A DNA stretch of 64,000 nt from Burkholderiaceae bacterium (GCA_913776825.1 CAJYPV010000018.1:372001-436000); one strand, 5' to 3'; positions 11,134 through 20,087 are shown, counted from the first letter of the stretch. Numbers and translations: made by a program. Notes: generated from the letters alone by a model not told the origin.

Positions 11134-11646
11134 TCAGTGGGCCGGGTGAATCGCGGCCGCGTTGTGAAGCCCCAGCATCACCGTCAGCGGCTCCATCGGC
11201 GAAGCCACGAACCCGTGCTTGCGGTAAAAGCCCAGCGCGTGCTCGTCGATCGCATGGCAGAGCAGGGCGCGGCCGCCAACGATCTGGGCGGCTTCCGCGC
11301 TGCGCAGCACCGCATCCCGCAACAGCCCGCTGCCAATGCCCAGACTGCCCCAGGCGGCATGCACCGCCAGGCGGCCGAGCACGAAGATCGGAATCGGTTG
11401 CGGCATGTTGCGTCGCAGGGCGCCGGGTGTGGCTTCGACCGCGACGGCGCCCGGCGCCAGCGCGTAATAGCCGACCACCTGATCGTCCTGGGTGCTGACC
11501 ACGTAGGTGCGCGACGCCCCCGCGGCCTGGTTGGGCAACGCGCGGCGCTGCAGCCACTCCGTCAGGGAGGGGTGGGCACAGGTGAAGCCGCTGCAGTCGT
11601 GCGTGGCGGTGATCAGGGCGGGTGGGCGGAGGGTGGCGTGGCTCAT
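11134..11646 (-). CDS. tacT: GNAT-family toxin (TacT-like)
   Basis: Acetyltransferase toxin of the TacT/AtaT class; known members acetylate the amino acid on charged tRNAs and block translation. The acetyl-CoA loop is visible as WGSLGIGSGLL, the catalytic-type Tyr in HALGFYRKHGF, and the typical N-terminal segment in SGFTCAHPSLTEWL. It is 170 aa from the start at MSHATLRPP, which overlaps the antitoxin stop by ATGA. An ATG three codons earlier is less likely. Downstream partner of the DUF1778 antitoxin in a two-gene operon. Confidence 0.9.
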   Translation of the reverse strand: MSHATLRPPALITATHDCSGFTCAHPSLTEWLQRRALPNQAAGASRTYVVSTQDDQVVGYYALAPGAVAVEATPGALRRNMPQPIPIFVLGRLAVHAAWGSLGIGSGLLRDAVLRSAEAAQIVGGRALLCHAIDEHALGFYRKHGFVASPMEPLTVMLGLHNAAAIHPAH

Positions 11647-11912
11647 CGATCCCATGGCGCTTTCTTCGCGAGCAGCCGGCCGACGGCGGCGTTCTGATCG
11701 ATGGGCTGGTCCAGCACGGTCTGGAAGGCCTGCATCTGCGCGGCATCCAGCTGGAAGAAGGCCCGGTCCAGCAGGACGCGCTGGGCCTCGGCCTCCGACG
11801 CCGCCATGATGAAGTCCGTGCGGGTCTTGCCTTGGGCGCTGGCGGCGCGATCGATCAGATCACGGAAGTCGGTGGTGGCTCGGAAGTTGATGGTGGTGGT
11901 TGATGCCGTCAT
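11643..11912 (-). CDS. tacA: DUF1778 ribbon-helix-helix antitoxin (TacA-like)
   Basis: An 89-residue antitoxin. The N-terminal ribbon-helix-helix DNA-binding part ([20 protein letters not shown]) is followed by the [10 protein letters not shown] helix, and the C-terminal part normally neutralises the GNAT toxin. A GGAG box lies seven nt before the ATG. Its own promoter, with a palindrome overlapping the -35 hexamer, lies just upstream, fitting autorepression by the TacA-TacT complex. Confidence 0.9.
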   Translation of the reverse strand: MTASTTTINFRATTDFRDLIDRAASAQGKTRTDFIMAASEAEAQRVLLDRAFFQLDAAQMQAFQTVLDQPIDQNAAVGRLLAKKAPWDR

Positions 11913-12346
11913 GGTGTGGCTCCGTCCGGATGGGGTTCATGGGGCTGGGCAGCCGAAGATCTCAGGGTGAAATGCTCGTCGCTTGTGTATACGATGTCAA
12001 TACACTTGGACAAGTCGGTCGACCGGCCTCGATGCAGGATCTACCCGATGGCAACAAGGATGGGGGTGCCCGTCAAACGTCATCCGATGCGCCTGAATCG
12101 GCTCCGACGGCCGTGAACGCGCTCGGTCAGGCGGTTGTCGGTCGTGCATGGCCGAGCGTGGCGATCGCGGCCGTCACGGTCGGTACGCCCAAGAGGGTGA
12201 TCGTGCTCCCTCCAGAGAGGGTCGTCCTCCACAAGAGGGATGAGGCGGTCGGTGGACGGTCCGATCCGCCCCTGCGGTCTGTGCCTGCCATGACGGCCGT
12301 GTGTTCAAGGCCGTGTGTTCAATGCAGCAAGGAAGGAGAGCAATCC
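11913..12346. other. 434-bp divergent intergenic region
   Basis: Between the antitoxin (minus) and the FAD oxidoreductase (plus). The left end carries the toxin-antitoxin promoter. In the remaining 340 bp no reading frame with a credible ribosome-binding site, RNA gene or repeat was found; a promoter for the rightward gene is expected but not identified. Confidence 0.5.
11972..12005 (-). promoter_or_regulatory. Toxin-antitoxin promoter and likely autoregulatory operator
   Basis: On the minus strand a consensus -35 TTGACA (11995-12000) is followed after 17 nt by a -10-like GAGCAT (11972-11977). The perfect inverted repeat GTGTAT-N9-ATACAC (11985-12005) covers the -35 box, which is where an autorepressing antitoxin would bind. 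Confidence 0.7.
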
Positions 12347-13471
12347 ATGGAACGTGTGGACTGCCTGGTGATCGGCGCCGGCGTGGTGGGGCTGGCGGTG
12401 GCGAGGGCGCTGGCGAGCCGGGGACGCGAAACGATCGTGCTGGAGCGAGCGCGCGCCATCGGCACCGGCACCAGCTCGCGCAACAGCGAGGTGATCCATG
12501 CCGGGCTGTACTACCCGGCAGGCTCGTTCAAAGCGCAATGGTGCGTGCGGGGGAATGCGCTGTTGGTGGACTACTGCGCGGCGCGCGGCATCCCGCACCG
12601 GCTCTGCGGCAAGCTGATCGTGGCCACGGACGATGCCCAGGTCCAGGCGCTGCACACGCTGCACGCGGCGGGCCAGGCCAACGGCGTGGCGGGCTTGACG
12701 ATGCTGGATCGAGCGGCGGCCGTCGCGATGGAGCCCGCGCTTCGCTGCGTGGCGGCCTTGCACAGCGCGTCGACCGGCATCGTCGACAGCCATGCGCTGA
12801 TGCTGTCGCTGCGCGGCGAGGCCGAGGCCCACGGAGCGATGCTGGCCTTCGACGCGCCGGTGCTGGGCGGCGAGGCGGTGGCGGAGGGTGTCGTGCTGTC
12901 GGTCGGCGGCGCGCAGCCGATGACGATTCAAGCCCGCCAGGTGATCAACTGTGCCGGCCTGCAGGCGCAGGCGGTGGCCCGCGCCATCCAGGGCGTGGCG
13001 GCGGCGAGCGTGCCGGCGCTGCATCTGGCGAAGGGCAACTATTTCTCGCTGTCGGGACGATCGCCGTTTTCACGGCTGATCTATCCGGTGCCCGAGCCCG
13101 GCGGCCTGGGCGTGCATCTGACCCTGGACCTGGCCGGACAGGCGCGCTTCGGGCCCGACGTCGAATGGATCGACGCCGATCCTGATCAGGTCGACTACCG
13201 CGTCGATCCTCAACGCGCCGAGCGATTCCTGGGCGCGATTCGCCGCTATTGGCCCGCATTGCCGGATCACGCGCTGCAGCCCGCCTATTCGGGCGTCCGT
13301 CCGAAGCTGAGCGGACCCGGCGAGCCCGCGCAGGATTTCGTGCTGCAGACCGAGGCCCAGCACGGCGTGCGCGGCTTGGTGAATCTGCTGGGCATCGAGT
13401 CGCCGGGGCTGACCTCCTGCCTCGCGATCGCCGAGGCCGTCGCGGAGCAGGTCGCGCCGATCGCGGTGTGA
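12347..13471 (+). CDS. FAD-dependent oxidoreductase, L-2-hydroxyglutarate oxidase family
   Basis: A 374-residue flavoprotein of the DAO superfamily. The Rossmann motif [19 protein letters not shown] sits at the N-terminus, followed by [19 protein letters not shown], a signature of the LhgO/L2HGDH branch that oxidises L-2-hydroxyglutarate to 2-oxoglutarate, donating electrons to the respiratory chain. INCAGLQAQ and the C-terminal [10 protein letters not shown] loop also fit. The ATG is preceded by GGAAGGAG at good spacing; in-frame sequence further upstream is non-coding. Substrate is inferred from the family; a related glycerol-3-phosphate-type dehydrogenase is the main alternative. Confidence 0.88.
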   Translation: MERVDCLVIGAGVVGLAVARALASRGRETIVLERARAIGTGTSSRNSEVIHAGLYYPAGSFKAQWCVRGNALLVDYCAARGIPHRLCGKLIVATDDAQVQALHTLHAAGQANGVAGLTMLDRAAAVAMEPALRCVAALHSASTGIVDSHALMLSLRGEAEAHGAMLAFDAPVLGGEAVAEGVVLSVGGAQPMTIQARQVINCAGLQAQAVARAIQGVAAASVPALHLAKGNYFSLSGRSPFSRLIYPVPEPGGLGVHLTLDLAGQARFGPDVEWIDADPDQVDYRVDPQRAERFLGAIRRYWPALPDHALQPAYSGVRPKLSGPGEPAQDFVLQTEAQHGVRGLVNLLGIESPGLTSCLAIAEAVAEQVAPIAV

Positions 13472-13474
13472 CGA

Positions 13475-13491
13475 TCCGGCGCTTCGCCGGA
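13475..13491. terminator. Short hairpin after the FAD oxidoreductase
   Basis: TCCGGCG-CTT-CGCCGGA, a perfect 7-bp stem with a 3-nt loop, lies three bases after the stop and between convergent genes. No U-tract, so terminator function is tentative. Confidence 0.4.
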
Positions 13492-13556
13492 CGGCGCAGC
13501 GTCCGATCCGACCCATGCGGATCGGGGCCTGCGGCGAGGCGCCCGACGACGCCGGC

Positions 13557-15689
13557 TCAAGCCGCCTGGGCGCTCAAGGCGGGTTTCGTCGTGCGGGGCG
13601 TGCGCGGCTTGCGAGGCCGCACCTTGCGCACGTAGGCGGGCAGGAAGCTGCGGGTTTCCGTCGCCTTGCTTCGACTGCTTTTGGCGGTGGGACGTGCGCC
13701 GTCGATCGCAGCGTCGTCACTCGGTGCGTCCTGTTCGCCGAAGGCGACGGTGACGCTGTCGGCGCAGGCCGAGACCACGCGGCCCAGGCCGTATCGCGGC
13801 ACGCGCACCGTCTCGCCGATGTCGAAGCTGGGTGCGATTGGAATCGGCGCATCCGCGCCCGTCGTGGAGGTCGGGCTCGTGGTGTGGGCCGCGCGGGCGT
13901 CCTTGCCGCTTGGCGGCTCCACAGCCTGGGCGCACGGTTCGCCGTCCTGATCACCGCGTCCTTGGTCGACTTGCTCCCGCTGCAGGCTGCGCTCATGTTG
14001 ATCCATGCGCGCGCAGTTGTCGCAACCGTGGCACCGCTCGAAGCCCTCGTCCTCGCCGAACGCTTCCAGCATCACGCGCCATCGGCACAGGCCGGTCTGC
14101 GCATAGAAGACCATCTGCTCCAGGCGGCGATGGTCCAGCAGGGCCTTGTCTTCATAACGACGCAGCGCGTCGGTGAGGGTTGAGAGATCCTTCGTCTCGG
14201 CATCCGCCAGCTGCCAGCCGGCGTCCTCCGATTCGCTGATCCAGCCTTCACGCCTTAGCAGTCCGCACAGCACGCGCAGCTTGTTGAGCGGTCGCTTCAG
14301 GCGATCCCGCAGCGCTTCGAGCGACCAGCCGGTGTCGTCGGGTGCGGGCGTGGCCAGCGCGTTCAAGACGGCTTGGGCATCTTCCGGCACCGGATAGCGC
14401 CCATTGAGGAAAAACTGCTGCACCGCGCGGTCGCTGGGGACAAACAGCAGCGTGTTCTCGGCCGGCAGTCCATCGCGACCGGCCCGGCCGGATTCCTGGT
14501 AATAGACGTCAAGTCCCGCAGGCAGTTGATAGTGAATGACGCGTCGGATGTCCGGCTTGTCGATGCCCAGACCGAAGGCATTGGTGGCCACCATCACCGG
14601 CGCGCGTCCGGTCATGAAGGCGTCCTGGGCCTCGTGACGCTGGCTCGCGCGCAGCCGGCCGTGATAGAGCACCGCCTCGATGCCGCTCTCCAGCAGCTTG
14701 GCGTGGACCACCTCCGCCGCCTTCACGGTGGCGGTGTAGACGATCGCGGAGCCGAAGGTGGGCGCGGGCGCGGTGTCGTCGCCGCTGGGGGCGGACGTGG
14801 ATGCCGATGCTTCCGATGTCCCGTTGTCAGAGGAGGCATTCGTTTTCTCGACGGCGGGCTCGTCTCCGGCCTCGGACAGCACCGGCGGCGTGCGCAGCAA
14901 GCTCAGCAAGCGCCGGCATTTGTCCTCGTCATTGGCCAGCGGCTCGACGCGGTACTGCAGATTGGCCCGGTAGCTGCCGGCGATCATCTGGCCGGAACGC
15001 GGAATGTGCAGTTGCTCGGCGATTTCCTGGATCACCTCATCGCTCGCGGTCGCCGTCAGCGCCAGCACGGTGGGTTTGCCCAGCGCCTTCACCGCCTCAC
15101 CCAACTGCAGGAACGCGGGCCGGAAGTCGTGCCCCCATTCGGACAGGCAATGGGCCTCGTCCACCACCAGCAGCGCGGTGGGATGGGCCTTCAGCGCATC
15201 CAGCCACGCCGCATCGGCGAGGCGCTCCGGCGTGATCATCACGACGCGCGCGCTGCCATCAAGCGCCGCCGCGCTCTCGCTGGCCAGCGTGGCCGCATCC
15301 AGACCGCTGTGCAGTTGCGCGGCTTTCAGCCCCAAGGCTTCCAGCCGGCGGCATTGGTCTTCCATCAGCGCGATCAGCGGCGAGACCACCACGGTGCGAC
15401 CCGTCAGCAGGCTGGCGGGCATTTGATAGCAGAGCGATTTGCCGGCGCCGGTCGGCATGACGGCCAGTGTGTTGAGGCCGCGCAGCACCCGTTCCACCAC
15501 CTCTTGCTGACCGGGTCGCCAGCGTCGCAGCCCGAATCGGCGCAATTGCTGCTGCAGCACCCGCGCCGAAGGCGGGCGCCGTGCGCGACGAATGTCGGTC
15601 ACGGTCGCCTTGGGCGTGGCGGGATCCACGGCGGGCGGCGCAGTGGGCGAGGGCGCATCGGGCACAGGAGGAAGGGAAGCGAGCGACAT
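13557..15689 (-). CDS. recQ: ATP-dependent DNA helicase RecQ
   Basis: 3'-5' superfamily-2 helicase used in recombinational repair and replication restart. Visible motifs: Walker A MPTGAGKSLCYQ, DEAH box VVDEAHCLSEWGHDFRP, motif III LALTATAS, motif VI QESGRAGRDG, and the zinc-binding cysteines in CRWRVMLEAFGEDEGFERCH with CDNC. About 45 residues rich in Ser, Ala and Glu are inserted between the two helicase lobes (after LLSLLRTPPVL). The C-terminus lacks a clear HRDC domain and instead has a short segment VRVPRYGLGRVVSAC and a basic tail. 710 aa from the chosen ATG; an upstream in-frame ATG exists but its extension has no family counterpart. Confidence 0.94.
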   Translation of the reverse strand: MSLASLPPVPDAPSPTAPPAVDPATPKATVTDIRRARRPPSARVLQQQLRRFGLRRWRPGQQEVVERVLRGLNTLAVMPTGAGKSLCYQMPASLLTGRTVVVSPLIALMEDQCRRLEALGLKAAQLHSGLDAATLASESAAALDGSARVVMITPERLADAAWLDALKAHPTALLVVDEAHCLSEWGHDFRPAFLQLGEAVKALGKPTVLALTATASDEVIQEIAEQLHIPRSGQMIAGSYRANLQYRVEPLANDEDKCRRLLSLLRTPPVLSEAGDEPAVEKTNASSDNGTSEASASTSAPSGDDTAPAPTFGSAIVYTATVKAAEVVHAKLLESGIEAVLYHGRLRASQRHEAQDAFMTGRAPVMVATNAFGLGIDKPDIRRVIHYQLPAGLDVYYQESGRAGRDGLPAENTLLFVPSDRAVQQFFLNGRYPVPEDAQAVLNALATPAPDDTGWSLEALRDRLKRPLNKLRVLCGLLRREGWISESEDAGWQLADAETKDLSTLTDALRRYEDKALLDHRRLEQMVFYAQTGLCRWRVMLEAFGEDEGFERCHGCDNCARMDQHERSLQREQVDQGRGDQDGEPCAQAVEPPSGKDARAAHTTSPTSTTGADAPIPIAPSFDIGETVRVPRYGLGRVVSACADSVTVAFGEQDAPSDDAAIDGARPTAKSSRSKATETRSFLPAYVRKVRPRKPRTPRTTKPALSAQAA

Positions 15690-15894
15690 GGCTGGACAAC
15701 GCAGAGGCAAAGCCGTGATGCGTCGCTCAAGCAATCCGCGCTCCCAATGCCTCCGCGCGATCACGTCGACGATGCAGGGGACAGCGCGATGGCGTCGACG
15801 GTGGACGCCGACCACGGGCACAGCGGTTGCCATCAGCGAAGGGTCCGGGCGCCGCCGGCGTCCCACCCTCTACAACGCGAATGGAGAATTCCGC

Positions 15895-16050
15895 ATGATC
15901 AGCACCATCCTGCTCGTCGTCCTCATCCTGCTCTTGATCGGCGCGCTGCCGTCCTGGCCGCACAGCCGCAGCTGGGGCTACGGTCCCAGCGGCGGTCTGG
16001 GCCTGGTGGTGTTGATCCTCGTGGTCCTGCTGCTGATGGGCTATATCTGA
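15895..16050 (+). CDS. DUF3309 small membrane protein
   Basis: A 51-residue protein made of two hydrophobic helices, ISTILLVVLILLLIGALP and GLGLVVLILVVLLLMGYI, joined by the conserved hydrophilic turn WPHSRSWGYGPSGG. This matches DUF3309, a family of very short membrane proteins of unknown function common in proteobacteria. GGAGA eight nt upstream supports the ATG. Confidence 0.88.
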   Translation: MISTILLVVLILLLIGALPSWPHSRSWGYGPSGGLGLVVLILVVLLLMGYI

Positions 16051-16066
16051 CGCTCTGACGGACTTA

Positions 16067-16084
16067 ACGCCGCTCACGCGGCGT
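16067..16084. terminator. Hairpin between convergent genes
   Basis: ACGCCGC-TCAC-GCGGCGT, a perfect 7-bp stem with a 4-nt loop, located between the DUF3309 gene and the convergent FabG gene. No U-tract. Confidence 0.4.
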
Positions 16085-16156
16085 GGGCCAGCGCGGCACT
16101 GACCGCGCGGCCGTCGCCGCGGCCCGAGATCGATCAGCGTCGTGCGCCGTGTGGGC

Positions 16157-17611
16157 TCAGGCGCCCAGCAGCGACTGACCACACACCCGCAGCACCTGCG
16201 CGCTGACCGGACCCGACGTCGGCGCGGCCAGGAAGGCGATGGCCTCGGCCACGTCTTCCGGTCGCCCGCCTTGCTTCAAGGCATTCAGGCGCCGGCCGGC
16301 CTCCCGCAGCATCAGCGGGATCCGCCGCGTCATCGACGTTTCAATGTAGCCCGGCGCCACCGCATTCACCGTGATGCCGCGCGTCGACAGCTCATCCGCC
16401 CGAGCGCGCACATAGCCGATCAAGGCCGCCTTGCTGGCGCTGTAGTTGGTCTGACCCGCATTGCCGGCAATGCCGCTGATGGATGAGAGGCAGATCTCGC
16501 GCGCGTCCTCATTGATCAGCCCATCCACATCCAGGCGGTCATCGATGGCGGCGATCGCCGCCAGGTTCACGGCGATCACCTGATCCCATTCCGCCGCGCT
16601 CATGCGGGTCAGGGTGCGATCGCGGGTGATTCCGGCGTTGTGCACCAACACGTCCAATCCGCCGAAGCGCGCGGCCGCTGCGGCGATCTTGTGCGCGGCC
16701 TCGGCGCTCACCAGGTCGATGGCCAGCAGCTCGCCGCCGATCTCGCTGGTCAGCGCGATCAACGCGTCCTGAGTCGCCGGCACATCCACGCACACCACGC
16801 GATAGCCCTCCCGCGCCAGCCGCCGCGCCGTCATGGCGCCAATGCCGCCGGCCGCGCCGGTCACCAGCGCCGTCTTCATCGATCGTGCCGTGCGGGTCGC
16901 GCTGGGCGAAGCCACAGGCTCGGACGCCTGGGCGCCGACGCTCGCCGACGCGAGCGCGGAGGCCGCGTCCGACGCGGCCGTCGCCACCGACCATGCACGC
17001 GTGCCCGACGAGGCCGCGTGCGGTCGCCACGCCAGCACCTGTCCGGAGATGTAAGCCGAGCGGTCATTCCCGAAATACCGCAGCGCGCCGACGAGCGACT
17101 CCGCCGTGACCGGCCGCGCCAGTATGTCCGTGGGCAGCACCAGCAGATTCGCGGTGGCCGCCTTGCGTCCCAGCTCCTTGGCCAGCGACCGGGTGAACCC
17201 ATGCAGCGCCTGCGCACAAGCGGCCCGCAAAGGAACGGCCAGTTCGCTCGCGTCTTCGCCCAGGAGCAGCACACGACCGCCCTGGCTCAGGCGCGGCAAG
17301 GCGGACTGCACCTGTTGGAACAGCGCCCGCAAGCCGGCGATGTCCAGGCAGGCGGTCGCATCCACCAGCAAGGTCTGGACGGGACCGACATCGGTCAGCA
17401 GGCCGCCCTGATCGGCCACGGCAGTCCGGAGGGCGTCGCGCAGCGGGGCTTCGCCGATGGTGAGGATCTGCACGCGGCGGTCCATCAGCTCGCGCTCGCC
17501 GTAGGCCTCGGTGCGGCGCACCAGCGGCAGCGGTTGGGGCAGTCCCAGCGCACGCACGATCGGTCGCCCCCACGGGTGGTTGGCGAGGGCAAGCAGGCGG
17601 TCGTCGGTCAT
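16157..17611 (-). CDS. High-molecular-weight 3-oxoacyl-ACP reductase (FabG4-like)
   Basis: Short-chain dehydrogenase of the two-domain FabG4 type (484 aa against about 250 for ordinary FabG), expected to reduce 3-oxoacyl-ACP or -CoA with NAD(P)H. The C-terminal half carries the cofactor motif TGAAGGIGAM, the NAG motif HNAGITRDRTL, the catalytic Ser in CLSSISG and Tyr/Lys in TNYSASKAAL. The N-terminal half is a degenerate flavodoxin-like domain. The start at MTDDRLLALANHPWG is chosen because FabG4 relatives begin at this point. Upstream in-frame codons (to 17734) encode a low-complexity Ala-Asp-Pro/Ser repeat and lack a ribosome-binding site. No fatty-acid genes adjoin it. Confidence 0.85.
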   Translation of the reverse strand: MTDDRLLALANHPWGRPIVRALGLPQPLPLVRRTEAYGERELMDRRVQILTIGEAPLRDALRTAVADQGGLLTDVGPVQTLLVDATACLDIAGLRALFQQVQSALPRLSQGGRVLLLGEDASELAVPLRAACAQALHGFTRSLAKELGRKAATANLLVLPTDILARPVTAESLVGALRYFGNDRSAYISGQVLAWRPHAASSGTRAWSVATAASDAASALASASVGAQASEPVASPSATRTARSMKTALVTGAAGGIGAMTARRLAREGYRVVCVDVPATQDALIALTSEIGGELLAIDLVSAEAAHKIAAAAARFGGLDVLVHNAGITRDRTLTRMSAAEWDQVIAVNLAAIAAIDDRLDVDGLINEDAREICLSSISGIAGNAGQTNYSASKAALIGYVRARADELSTRGITVNAVAPGYIETSMTRRIPLMLREAGRRLNALKQGGRPEDVAEAIAFLAAPTSGPVSAQVLRVCGQSLLGA

Positions 17612-17767
17612 GGTGGGCGAGGTCATCGGTTCAGCGGGATCAGCGGAATCAGCGGGATCAGCAAAATCAGCAGGGTGAGCGGTTTCATCGCGCCCCTCCG
17701 TCACAGGACGGGGCGAAGGAGTGTAGGGCGGCATGGGCGATCGAAGCCGTCTCGCCCGCAGTCGGCG

Positions 17768-19351
17768 CTAGGGGCCACGATCTAGAGAAGCGTCCGCAGA
17801 CAGCCACCGTCGACGCCAGCGCAGCCGCTTGCGCGGACGCAGCGGTCGACGCAACAGCGACCTCGCCGGCGCCTTGCTGCCGCCCGCGATCGCCAGGCCG
17901 ATGCGGTTCTGGCCGTCGTGACTGAAGGCGAACGGCTCGCCACCGTGCATGCGCGCGATCGCCGCGACGATCGACAGCCCCAGCCCGTGGTGTTCGGAGC
18001 CACGGCGTCTGGCGGGATCGGCACGGTAAAAGCGATCGAACAGCCGGGGCAGATGCTCGGGCGGAATCACCGGGCCCTGATTGGTCACCGACAAGCGCAC
18101 CACGCCGGCCGCGTTGGCCTCGATGCGGACCTGCAGCTCGGTGTCCGCGCGCGCATAGCGCGTCGCATTGCCCAACAGATTGGACAGGCCGCGCTTGAGC
18201 AGCGGCACATCGAATTCCCCGGTGGCATCGCCCTCGATGCGCAGGCGCAGCTGGGCTTCGGCGATGGCGGCTTCGTGATAGTCGGCCACATCGGCGGCCA
18301 AGGCGGCCAGGCTCGCGACCGGTTGACGGCGCGCCGATGCGCCGCTGTCGGCATGCGACAGGAACAGCATGTCGTTGACGATGCCCGCCATGCGCTGCAA
18401 TTCCTCCAGATTCGAGCCGAGCTGATCGAGCGTCGCGGCGGGCACGCCGGGCTGCCGCATCGCGACTTCGGTGCCGGTGATCAGCGTCGCCAGCGGATTG
18501 CGCAGTTCATGCGCGACGTCGGCATTGAAGCCTTCCAGTTGCGCGTAGCTGCGGCTCAGCCGTTCCAGCAGCGCATTGAATTGATCCACCAGCGGCATCA
18601 ACTCCTCCGGCTGTTGCGAGCCGTCCAGCCGCTCATGCAGGCGCTCGGCGGCGAGTTGCCGAGTCTGATCGACCAGCAGCCGCATCGGCGACAGGGCCAG
18701 CCTGACCAGCAGCACCGAGCCCACCGAGACCAGCAGCGCCCCGATCAGCGACGCGCTCATCAAGGTCAGGCCGAGCCGCTGCAGAAAGGCCGCATCCCGG
18801 CTGACGTCCAGCCAGAGCGTCCCGCCTGGGGCGCGGTCGACCGCATCGAACGCCAGCGCGCGCCACAGCGGTGGGCGCTGCATCGCGGCGTCGGCCGGCG
18901 TCGGTGGCGGCGCATCGGGCGTGTCTTCGGTGCCGCGGTTGACGCTTGGCGGCCGCGACGATGGCCGCAACTGCAGCCGTAACTGCAACCGCAATTCGCG
19001 GTGGATGTCCATGAAGTCATCGAGCACCTGTGGCAGCCGAACCGGCGCGCGGGCGCCATCCGTCGTCTGCGGAGTCGCGTCCTCGGCATGCGACGCCATC
19101 AGGTGTCGGACCTGCGCCAGGTTCTGTGCCAGGGTTTCGTCCTGGCGGCGCTCCAGGCTGGCGGCGGTCAGCAGATACGCGGCCAGTGAGACCAGGGCCA
19201 GGCCGGTGAAGGTCTGCGTCGCCAGCCACAAGGAGAGGCGGGCGCCGAGGCTGTCGGAGAAGGGCAGGCGGCGCTTCGCACGTGACGGCTGATCAGCGGA
19301 GCCTTCGGGCGTAGGCGGGCGCGCTCGGCGCGGGTCGACGGTCTTCGACAT
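17768..19351 (-). CDS. CusS-like sensor histidine kinase without adjacent response regulator
   Basis: Membrane sensor kinase of the heavy-metal (CusS/IrlS) type, 527 aa. The first membrane helix lies near residues 45-70, a periplasmic domain of about 110 residues follows, the second helix is TLMSASLIGALLVSVGSVLL, then HAMP and a His box FNADVAHELRNPLATL. HATPase motifs NLLGNATRYA and HHGLGLSIVAAIARMHGG are intact. The C-terminus extends about 45 residues past the ATPase domain with a very Arg-rich stretch. The cognate OmpR-type regulator that normally precedes such kinases is absent: the genes on either side are a FabG and a divergent DUF4148 gene. The ATG at 19351 is used; a GTG lies one codon upstream. 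Confidence 0.9.
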   Translation of the reverse strand: MSKTVDPRRARPPTPEGSADQPSRAKRRLPFSDSLGARLSLWLATQTFTGLALVSLAAYLLTAASLERRQDETLAQNLAQVRHLMASHAEDATPQTTDGARAPVRLPQVLDDFMDIHRELRLQLRLQLRPSSRPPSVNRGTEDTPDAPPPTPADAAMQRPPLWRALAFDAVDRAPGGTLWLDVSRDAAFLQRLGLTLMSASLIGALLVSVGSVLLVRLALSPMRLLVDQTRQLAAERLHERLDGSQQPEELMPLVDQFNALLERLSRSYAQLEGFNADVAHELRNPLATLITGTEVAMRQPGVPAATLDQLGSNLEELQRMAGIVNDMLFLSHADSGASARRQPVASLAALAADVADYHEAAIAEAQLRLRIEGDATGEFDVPLLKRGLSNLLGNATRYARADTELQVRIEANAAGVVRLSVTNQGPVIPPEHLPRLFDRFYRADPARRRGSEHHGLGLSIVAAIARMHGGEPFAFSHDGQNRIGLAIAGGSKAPARSLLRRPLRPRKRLRWRRRWLSADASLDRGP

Positions 19352-19405
19352 CACTGGTCCAGCACGGCATGTGCGGAAGCAGGTCCCGACCTCACCCGAC
19401 GCTGG

Positions 19406-19421
19406 ATGACAAAACTGTCAT
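19406..19421. promoter_or_regulatory. CusR-box-like palindrome
   Basis: ATGACAAAACTGTCAT contains the perfect repeat ATGACA-N4-TGTCAT and matches the ATGACAA-N2-TTGTCAT core of CusR-type boxes at all but one specified position. It lies between the divergent CusS-like kinase and the DUF4148 gene, just upstream of the latter's promoter, so an OmpR-type regulator could control either or both. Confidence 0.65.
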
Positions 19422-19432
19422 GTCCGCGTTGG

Positions 19433-19460
19433 TTGACTGTCGGTGTTGATCGCCTAAATT
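19433..19460 (+). promoter_or_regulatory. Putative sigma-70 promoter for the DUF4148 gene
   Basis: TTGACT (19433-19438), 16-nt spacer, TAAATT (19455-19460). The site is about 90 nt before the start codon and directly downstream of the ATGACA palindrome. Confidence 0.55.
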
Positions 19461-19552
19461 GGACTTCAACGCGATCGACAGGAACTTCACCGCCACAGGC
19501 CGTCGACGTCCTCGAGATCGCAGCATGTTGAACCAACTTCAGGAGATCCATC

Positions 19553-19993
19553 ATGAAAAGCATCCGTCTTGCCCTTCCCATGAGCGCGATGGCCCTGGCT
19601 GCGGCGCTGAGCGTGCCGGCCTTTGCGCAGGTGGAAGAAGAAGTCATGTCGGGTCCGAAGACCCGCGACCAGGTGATGGCTGAACTGGAGCAGGCCCACC
19701 AGGACGGCACGCTGGCCAAGGTGAACAGCGAGCCGGGCTATGCGCCCGACTTCGATGAAGCGCTGGGCCGTGGCGTCATCTACTCCAACACCCAGACCGA
19801 TGCGGACACCTCGGTGAGCATGAACACGTCGGCCGAGCTCCAGTTCGCGCCTACCGCCGCCGGTGGCAAGTCCCGTGCCCAGGTGCTGGATGAGCTGCAG
19901 CAAGCCCGCGACAACGGCTCGCTGAACAAGACCTGGAGCGAGTCCGGCTACGCGCCTGAATTCGAAGCCGCCGCGATGGGCAATCGCTGGTAA
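19553..19993 (+). CDS. Secreted DUF4148 protein with two repeats
   Basis: A 146-residue exported protein. The signal peptide ends near VPAFAQ. Two copies of the DUF4148 unit follow: KTRDQVMAELEQAHQDGTL...PGYAP and KSRAQVLDELQQARDNGSL...SGYAP. The family is abundant in Burkholderiales, small and periplasmic, of unknown function. AGGAG precedes the ATG at good spacing. A strong intrinsic terminator follows, so this is a single-gene transcript. The upstream CusR-like box suggests metal- or envelope-stress-linked control, which is an inference. Confidence 0.9.
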   Translation: MKSIRLALPMSAMALAAALSVPAFAQVEEEVMSGPKTRDQVMAELEQAHQDGTLAKVNSEPGYAPDFDEALGRGVIYSNTQTDADTSVSMNTSAELQFAPTAAGGKSRAQVLDELQQARDNGSLNKTWSESGYAPEFEAAAMGNRW

Positions 19994-20061
19994 TCGGCAC
20001 CCGGCAGCGGCACCACGCAGCCGCACCATGCAGCGCCTCCCGGCGCAGGCGTTCACGCAGA

Positions 20062-20087
20062 ACGGGGCCCTTGATGGGCCCCGTTTT
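20062..20087 (+). terminator. Rho-independent terminator after the DUF4148 gene
   Basis: ACGGGGCCC-TTGAT-GGGCCCCGT forms a perfect 9-bp stem with a 5-nt loop, followed by TTT. It can also stop transcription arriving from the convergent lacI-type gene only weakly, since the opposite strand lacks a good T run. Confidence 0.85.

Noticed and set aside
17612..17734. N-terminal extension of the FabG-like gene with Ala-Asp-Pro/Ser repeats
   Set aside because: Low-complexity sequence from short tandem repeats, no ribosome-binding site, and relatives start at the MTDD position.
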